This document shows positions 58,113 to 64,000 of a stretch of DNA of 64,000 nucleotides, in pieces (position 1 is the first letter of the stretch; each line of letters opens with the position of its first letter). Both the position numbers and the translations under genes were made by a program. Source of the DNA: Liriodendron chinense. Its lineage: Eukaryota; Streptophyta; Magnoliopsida; Magnoliales; Magnoliaceae. The notes under the pieces are model-generated. The model was not told the origin of the DNA. It saw nothing but the letters and a program-made list of their open reading frames with translations, and searched no databases. Location: assembly GCA_003013855.2 (NCBI GenBank), contig ML058447.1, positions 4,898,001 through 4,962,000 on the forward strand, read 5' to 3'.

Positions 58113-58638
58113 ACACCGATTGGGTACTACCTCCGCCTGTCCCGAGCTGCGCACAAACAGGGCTCTGATGGACCCACCGTGATGTATGGGTTTTATCCAC
58201 ACCGTCCATCCATTTTTTAATATCATTTTATAATATAATTATTAAAATTAGACAAATATAATTATCAAGTGGACCACAACACAGGAAGCAGTGGTGATAA
58301 TGACGTTCACCATTGAAACATTCCTAGTGCCCACCGTGATGTTTATTTCCTATCCAACATGTTCATAAGGTCACATAGACCAGGATGAAGGGAAAAATGC
58401 AAATATCATCTTGATCCAATGCTTCTGTGGCCTTTGATATTTTTTCGATGGTAATCGTTTAATCCATACTATGTGGTCCACTTGAGACTTGGATCTGCCT
58501 CATTTTTGTTTCTATAGACGTAAAATAATGTGTAAAAATAGATGGACAGTGAGGATAGAAACCATACGTCACAGTGGCTTGTCAGAGGCCCTGTCTGTGC
58601 CATGCTTGGGACAAGCCAGGGTAGTACCCAGTCCGTGT
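58113..58638. mobile_element. Foldback MITE abutting the DUF2921 start
   Basis: Ends acaccgattgggtactac and gtagtacccagtccgtgt are inverted (16 of 18). The inner arms include ctgtcccgagc and aacagggctctgatgg, paired on the right, then the common core. 526 bp. The left end lies 19 bp upstream of the ATG at 58094 and 88 bp upstream of that at 58025, so the gene's leader or core promoter is probably inside it. Confidence 0.8.
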
Positions 58639-59360
58639 CGCCGTCGGTCCGTCGTGTACGACGGGGTAGCATGGTGGGCCCTTTAGATTGGAGGGATTTT
58701 TACAGAAATGCCACTGTAGAAGAGGTTTGGCTCCAGTACATCCCAATGTATTGTAATAGGAAGGATACTTTGGTACTAGAGACTTTGAATCTGGATAATA
58801 TCTTAATGATCCAAACCGTTTATATCATGTTCCGTACATTGTATGGTGGATGACTCTAAGTAGAATCATTACAAATAATTTGGCTCTTTACTTTTGAATA
58901 TGGACGGCCAATATACCTTCACACAATCAGATTATTAAAATATTAAATCTGAGAGGTTTCTTTGGCCGCGATCCATCCAAATCATGTAAACAGTTTGTAT
59001 CAGTGAAAACAATCTACATCCAATGGCTGAAGTCCGGACGTATCCTATTGTTATGCACCCGGATGTATGCTAGCTAAGAGCTTTGCCCCAATACATCTCC
59101 GTTGCACTAATCGTCGTTACTTTAGCCATTAAATCTGGGACATCTTCCAACGATCCAAACCGTTTAAACTACAGATCTCACTTTGTATGGTGGAAAAGTA
59201 CATTTCAACCCTTCCATTATTTGGTTCTTTTGCTTGAATATCAACGGTCATCGTATCCTTTGTATAATCGAAGGGTTGAAATATTTAATATAAAAGCTTT
59301 TTAGGAATTCCCGTTCAAGGGACATGGATGGTATAGTAACACTGCAAGTAAGTACGGGAC
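58639..59360. other. Intergenic with MITE remnants
   Basis: Repeated 'aatgatccaaaccgttta' motifs (58805, 59148) suggest a decayed pair of the cagtgatccaaa MITE type. No gene is seen. Confidence 0.4.
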
Positions 59361-59810
59361 GGTGCTCTGTGGGCCTTACCATAATGTATACGTTTTATCC
59401 ACACCGTCCATCCATTTTGACAGCTCATTTTAGGGTATAATCCAAAAAAAAAAAAAATGAGGCAGATTCACATAAGGTGGACGACACCACAGGAAACAGT
59501 GCTGATCAAACGGCCACCTTTAAAAAATTACTGGGAGACACAAAAGTTTTGGATGAAGCTGATATTTGTTTTTTCCATTTATCCACGTCTCTGACATAAT
59601 CAACAGGTTGGATGGCAAATAAACATTAGAGTGGGTCCTAGGTAGTTTTTAATGGTGGACGTTCAATCTTCACAGTCTTTATGTGGTGTGGTCCACTGAG
59701 ATTTAGATCTACCTCATTTTTTGGCTCATGCCCTGAAATAATTATCCAAAATAGATGGACAGTGTGGATAAAACACATACATCATGGTGGGGCCCACAGT
59801 GCAGTTAGTG
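59361..59810. mobile_element. Foldback MITE, common core
   Basis: Arms gtgctctgtgggccttaccat and catggtggggcccacagtgc are inverted, and ttatccacaccgtccatcc pairs with ggacagtgtggataaaaca. About 450 bp. Confidence 0.75.
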
Positions 59811-60638
59811 CATTCAAGCAAACCTCATGTAGCAAAAACGGTTTGGGTCATTAACATAAAATAAACGGTTTGGATAATTAAAAATAAACGGTTTGGGTCA
59901 TTAAAACACATACAGCATGGTGAAGAAAAGCTCAGGATCTAACGGCTACAGTGCAATACGTACATTCAAGCAAACCTCACGGAGAAAAGAGAAATGATCC
60001 AGTGCTCTCAGACACCGTAAGTTTTGGTGCTCGTATTTATTCTCCTTAAATAATAATAAATAAATAAATAATCAAACCAAGGGCTAGCATCGTCCGATCA
60101 GTGTCAATTTTTCCATATGGTTCATCCAAGATGTGGTAAACCTGATAATCGGCTTGGATCTCTCAAGTTTGCCACGAAATAGGGACACTCATAAGTTTAG
60201 CGAGAAAAGCTGAGATTCTGCCACGTGGCCTATCCAATGGGGCTTTGCAGATGAATGGTTGGGATCACCGTAAACACACCACATCTACCGGGGAGAATCC
60301 ACAAGTTATGATGATCGGAGACGACGCCAGCATTACGAGGCCTTATTTTCCCATTTTAAATTTCCATGGAAAAATGAAAGGGAGTGTTGGAGGCACACCG
60401 AAGCTGATATGCATGACCAGAATAACTACGTAGGTGGACCATCTGTACGATGGTTCAGATCATTGATCATTCTTCCGGTAGTGCGTGCCTTTTGATGGTA
60501 CATCAGCAAAATTGCATGGATCACATGATCCTGACCATCCAATCGAGGGATCCTTCACATTGAAAGTGTACGGTTGATAAACTTTTGTTACAACGTCCAC
60601 TTCCAAGCCAACCAATTGAAAAGTAGAATTGTCCAATT
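59811..60638. other. Intergenic, short direct repeats
   Basis: attcaagcaaacctca occurs at 59814 and 59964, and aaacggtttgg three times between. Otherwise unrecognised. Confidence 0.45.
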
Positions 60639-61158
60639 GGGCGCGGATTTCCTGCGAAAGCCTTGCGCAGGAAGTTCCTGCGCTGGGAAACAAGGTGGGG
60701 CCCACAGTGATAAATCCACCCCGTCCATCCGTTTTGGGAGCTCATTTTAGAACATGAAAACAAAAATGAACAGGATCCAAGACTCAAGTAGGCCGAAAAC
60801 GTGATGATTAAACGTCCACAGTTGAAATATTTGTGGAGCCACAGGAGTTTCGAATCAGGATAATATTTATGTTTCCAGTTCATCCCAGTAGTAGTGACGT
60901 CATGAACGGTATGGATGTCATGTAAACATCACTGTGGACCCCACGGATGTTTCAACGGTAGTAATTTACCTACCCACCGTTTCCTTTAGTTCGGCCCACT
61001 TGAGTCTTGGATCCAGTTCATTTTTGCTATCATGAGCTAAAATGAGTTCCCCAAACTGATGGACGGGGTGTATTTATCAAAAGAAATCACTGTGGGCCCC
61101 ACCTTGTTTCCCAGCGCAGGAACTTCCTGTGCAAGGCTTTCGCAGGAAATCCGCGCCC
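60639..61158. mobile_element. Foldback MITE, 'gggcgcggatttcctgcg' end type
   Basis: Ends gggcgcggatttcctgcgaa and ttcgcaggaaatccgcgccc are exact complements. The arms continue through gccttgcgcaggaagttcct and the core. Flanked by caatt on both sides (60634-60638, 61159-61163). 520 bp, family of 48018-48621. Confidence 0.85.
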
Positions 61159-61269
61159 CAATTTCGAGCAATCGCCAACAACTGATTGTCCATCTGGCAG
61201 GAAGTCTCGTGGCACATCAAGCGGGACGCGGCTTGGCTAGTGACGCTGCCATGAGCCAGTCCGTTACTG

Positions 61270-61700
61270 GTCGGTGCTATATGGGCCCACCATGATGTAT
61301 ATGTTTTATCTAGGCCGTCCATCCATTTTTTCAGATCAGTTTAGACTACATCCAAAAAATGAGCTGGATCTAAATCTCAGGTGGACCACACCACAGGAAA
61401 ACAGTAGTGATTGAATGTCCGCCATTAAACTTCCTGCCGCTCACTGTAATGTTTATTTGACATCCAAGGTCATACAGACCTGGATGAAGAGAAAAAGCAA
61501 ATATCAGCTTGATCTAAAAACTTTCATGGCCCTTAAGAAGTTTTTAATGGTCAGCGTCCAATCAACACTGTTTCCTATGATGCAGTCCACATGAGATTTG
61601 GATCTACTTTTTGGGCTCATGCAATAAAATAATCTGAAAAAAATGGATGAATGGCTTGGATGAAACACATATGTCATGGTGGGGCCCACATAGCACCGAC
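61270..61700. mobile_element. Foldback MITE, 'gtcggtgctat' end type
   Basis: Ends gtcggtgctatatgggccca and the complement of gtcggtgctatgtgggcccc enclose the best-preserved copy of the common core (accatgatgtatatgttttatc, ggtggaccacaccacagg). Confidence 0.85.
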
Positions 61701-62049
61701 ATTTTCTCTTTGGACCGAAAACCTGAGAATTAAAACAAAATTTTAGACCTTTTTAAATTACTAGAAAAAACGGCTATATCAAAACAACAAAAATTTTAAT
61801 CCGGAATTTTTTTTAAAATCTCCAAATATCATACAAAGCTCAGTTAGTGAATTTCCCCGACAATCAAACAAAGCTCTTCTAAATAGCATTATTAAAGAAC
61901 ACTTGGGGCATTGTAGGTTGTGGTGGCTAAGGATCTCATAACGGAGGCACTTTTCACTTTTTAAATGGTTGATCCACTTGGATCTAAAAATCTTTCATTC
62001 TTGTGGGCATTTTTCATTTTTGTTGAGGAAGTCTTATGTGTTGAGGAGT

Positions 62050-62360
62050 CGGATTGCGTCCAACCCCCTATTCTACCATGATGTATTTGTTTGTCTATGC
62101 TGTTCATTCATTTTCTTGTATAGGTGGTTTAAGGTATAAGTCAAAAAATGAGGCAGATTAGGCACTCAAGTAAGTCACACTTGAGATGACTTTTGCATTT
62201 AACGCAACCTAATCTCACTATTTGGTGTGGTCTACTTGAGCGTTGGATCTACCTTATTTTCAGGTTCATACCTGAAAATGATTTGAGAAATTGGATGGAT
62301 AATATGGATAAACAGATACATCACGGTGGGCCCTATGGGAGCCCCTATATGAACAGATTA
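62050..62360. mobile_element. Foldback-core MITE, decayed
   Basis: gtcggattgcgtccaac and accatgatgtatttgtttgtc on the left, aaacagatacatcacggtgg on the right. Short core variant like 62682-62991. Confidence 0.6.
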
Positions 62361-62681
62361 ATGCCGGGGTGAGGTTGGATACAAACCGATCCATATTGAA
62401 GTGTATATGTAAGAACTAAAAGGTCAATTAAAATTAATAGAAAGTAAAATGGTAGAGAGTAAATTGAGATGATAAAGTGATGTGGGACAACAAACTTCCA
62501 ACAACACGTAACCCTCTAGTTTAATGCTACACATTTAAACATTGATGAGCGATGTAAGAGTTTTATAAGTAGGCCCACTAACATTGTAATTAACCTAAAA
62601 TTCGTGTAAGGTGTGCCATGTTTTCACTGTGATATATGAAAACCTTGGAAGCGGATTGCATCCGATCCCCACCGTCTCTAG

Positions 62682-62991
62682 CAAGGAATGGGCAGATCTG
62701 TGTGGGAGGCACACTGTGATGTATCTGTTTATCCACCACGTCCATCCCTTTTCTCATATCATTTTAAAGTACGATCGCAAAAATGAAGCAGATCCAACGC
62801 TTAAGCAGACGATACCAAATAGTGAGCTTGGGTTGTATTAAGTGCAAAAGTTATCTCTAGGTGTGGTCCGCTTGAGCATTGTATCTACCTTAATTTTGAG
62901 CCTATACCTTCTTATAATCTAAGAAAAGGGATGAACAGTAGATAAACAGATACATCATGGTGGGACCCCACACAAATCTGCCCATTCCTTG
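62682..62991. mobile_element. Short foldback MITE, 'caaggaatgg' end type
   Basis: Ends caaggaatgggcagatctgt and the complement of caaggaatgggcagatttgt (19 of 20). Inner arms gatgtatctgtttatcca pair with gataaacagatacatc. 310 bp. Confidence 0.8.
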
Positions 62992-64000
62992 AACCTTGTA
63001 GACGGCTGTGGTAGCAATAAAAGAGACTGTGAGACATGCACAGCATTTGAAAAGCCATGAAAACCTTGTAGCTCCAATTAAACTAGTGAACACATCTACA
63101 CGTTTGAAGGTCTCTCCTCCGTCATATTGCCTGCGCTGAACATGTAAAGTGAAGAAGTTCCCTTTCCAAACATTCCATTGATAGATCTCCATATTGGAAG
63201 ATAGAATATCCTCATATACAATTGGTTTTTGGTTTTTACACGATCTTGAATAGAAAAATAGATCCTCACAATAGAATATTGTTATATTTTCTTTCTTTCC
63301 CCTGTAATTGTTGGCCACTTTACGAAGGCCAGGATCTTTATATCTAGGAGATTTTGATACACGGCCAATCTGAAGTGTGGTCCTATATCAGTAGGTAGGA
63401 TCACTAAATCATATACTCTAATTGTACAAACAAAAAATTAGAACAATATTAGGAAGGAAAGTGACCGACAATGCATGGAAGTAAACCACATAAGGCAAAT
63501 CATAATGACAACAATCAAGCAAACCAATAATTCAAGATAAGGTAATTTGATTTTAATGTGGAAAAAACCCTCATGAGTTAAAAAAAAAAACCACGAAGTA
63601 AGGATTACAAAGGGTTAAATAATAATGACTTACCTAAATCCCAAAACCCTATAGAGAAACTCAAGTTTTTTTAAAGAAAGACCAACGTAGCTCTTCCTCA
63701 AGCTTATTTTCTAACCCTAAAATTCTATCAACCTCACCTGAACACGTTTAGAACTCTATGTGTTACCCTAATCCTTCATTACACCTCTTTAAATAGTAAA
63801 CAACCGAAATTAAAAATACTTCTCTATGTTACCCTAATCTCCATTACACCCTTTTAAATAAGAAACAATCGGAATTAAAAACAAATCTTGCTCAAAATCA
63901 CAGAATGGACTTTACAATTTGTGCATCATTTGCACTCGACACAGTCGTTAATCCCCTACAACCTTAAAAAAAAAAGTTCCAATAGTCCAAATTCCAGAAG
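62992..64000. other. AT-rich end of window, possible LTR remnant
   Basis: 63760-63808 and 63828-63880 are near-identical (gttaccctaatcc.tcattacaccctttaaata...), and 'gtggaaaaaaccctcatgag' near 63560 recalls plant LTR sequence. No paired LTR or coding domain is seen. Confidence 0.3.

Noticed and set aside
4247..62991. Foldback repeats as CRISPR-like or satellite arrays
   Set aside because: Copies are scattered, palindromic and of different lengths with transposon-like flanks; no spacer pattern exists.
62902..63318. 138-codon minus frame
   Set aside because: Its C-terminal end lies in MITE 62682-62991 and the rest matches no family I know.
1..64000. tRNA, rRNA or snRNA genes
   Set aside because: I looked for cloverleaf box A/B patterns (for example near 16690, gttcgagactcc) and found only PBS-like or TRIM sequence.

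Overview
This window is a plant (angiosperm) nuclear segment. The evidence is GT-AG introns, a plastid ribosomal protein gene with a transit peptide, a plant-specific MACPF gene, a DUF2921 gene and Ty3/gypsy and Ty1/copia retroelements. It is also full of foldback elements built on the theme 'ggcccaccatgatgtatg... ccgtccatcca... tggatggac... catcatggtgggcc'. I associate that repeat style with magnoliid trees (Magnoliales/Laurales). That placement is inference from memory and untested.

Four host genes are supported, all on the minus strand. (1) 317-8163: plastid 30S ribosomal protein S20, three exons, 188 aa, with a 7.1 kb second intron. That intron holds a partial tandem duplicate of exons 1 and 2. 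(2) 15119-26104: an NSL1-type MACPF protein, seven exons, about 616 aa, with a one-base frameshift in exon 5. (3) 49902-50240: a single-exon acidic protein of 112 aa with a likely mitochondrial presequence, a telo-box and a TATA box. (4) 55164-58025: a DUF2921 multi-pass membrane protein in one exon.

37974-47799 is a full-length, young Ty3/gypsy element of the Tat type. It has near-identical LTRs carrying 42- and 32-base C tracts, PBS, PPT, gag-protease-RT-RNaseH-second RNaseH-integrase in the sense direction, and a four-exon antisense gene between integrase and the 3' LTR. The sense coding region is broken by two frame changes and one CGA-to-TGA type stop.

Most remaining DNA is small mobile elements. 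There are Mutator-like foldback MITEs with long inverted ends and (where intact) 8-9 bp target duplications. Two ~2.6 kb elements with TAA targets and 'gtttggta' ends carry foldback modules inside. There are hAT-like MITEs, a very compact TRIM (two ~240 bp LTRs about 50 bp apart), a copia relic and a CACTA end. Several sit at gene starts: nested elements fill the S20 promoter, one abuts the DUF2921 start, two lie upstream of NSL1 and one lies upstream of the acidic-protein gene. No tRNA, rRNA or CRISPR-like array was seen.
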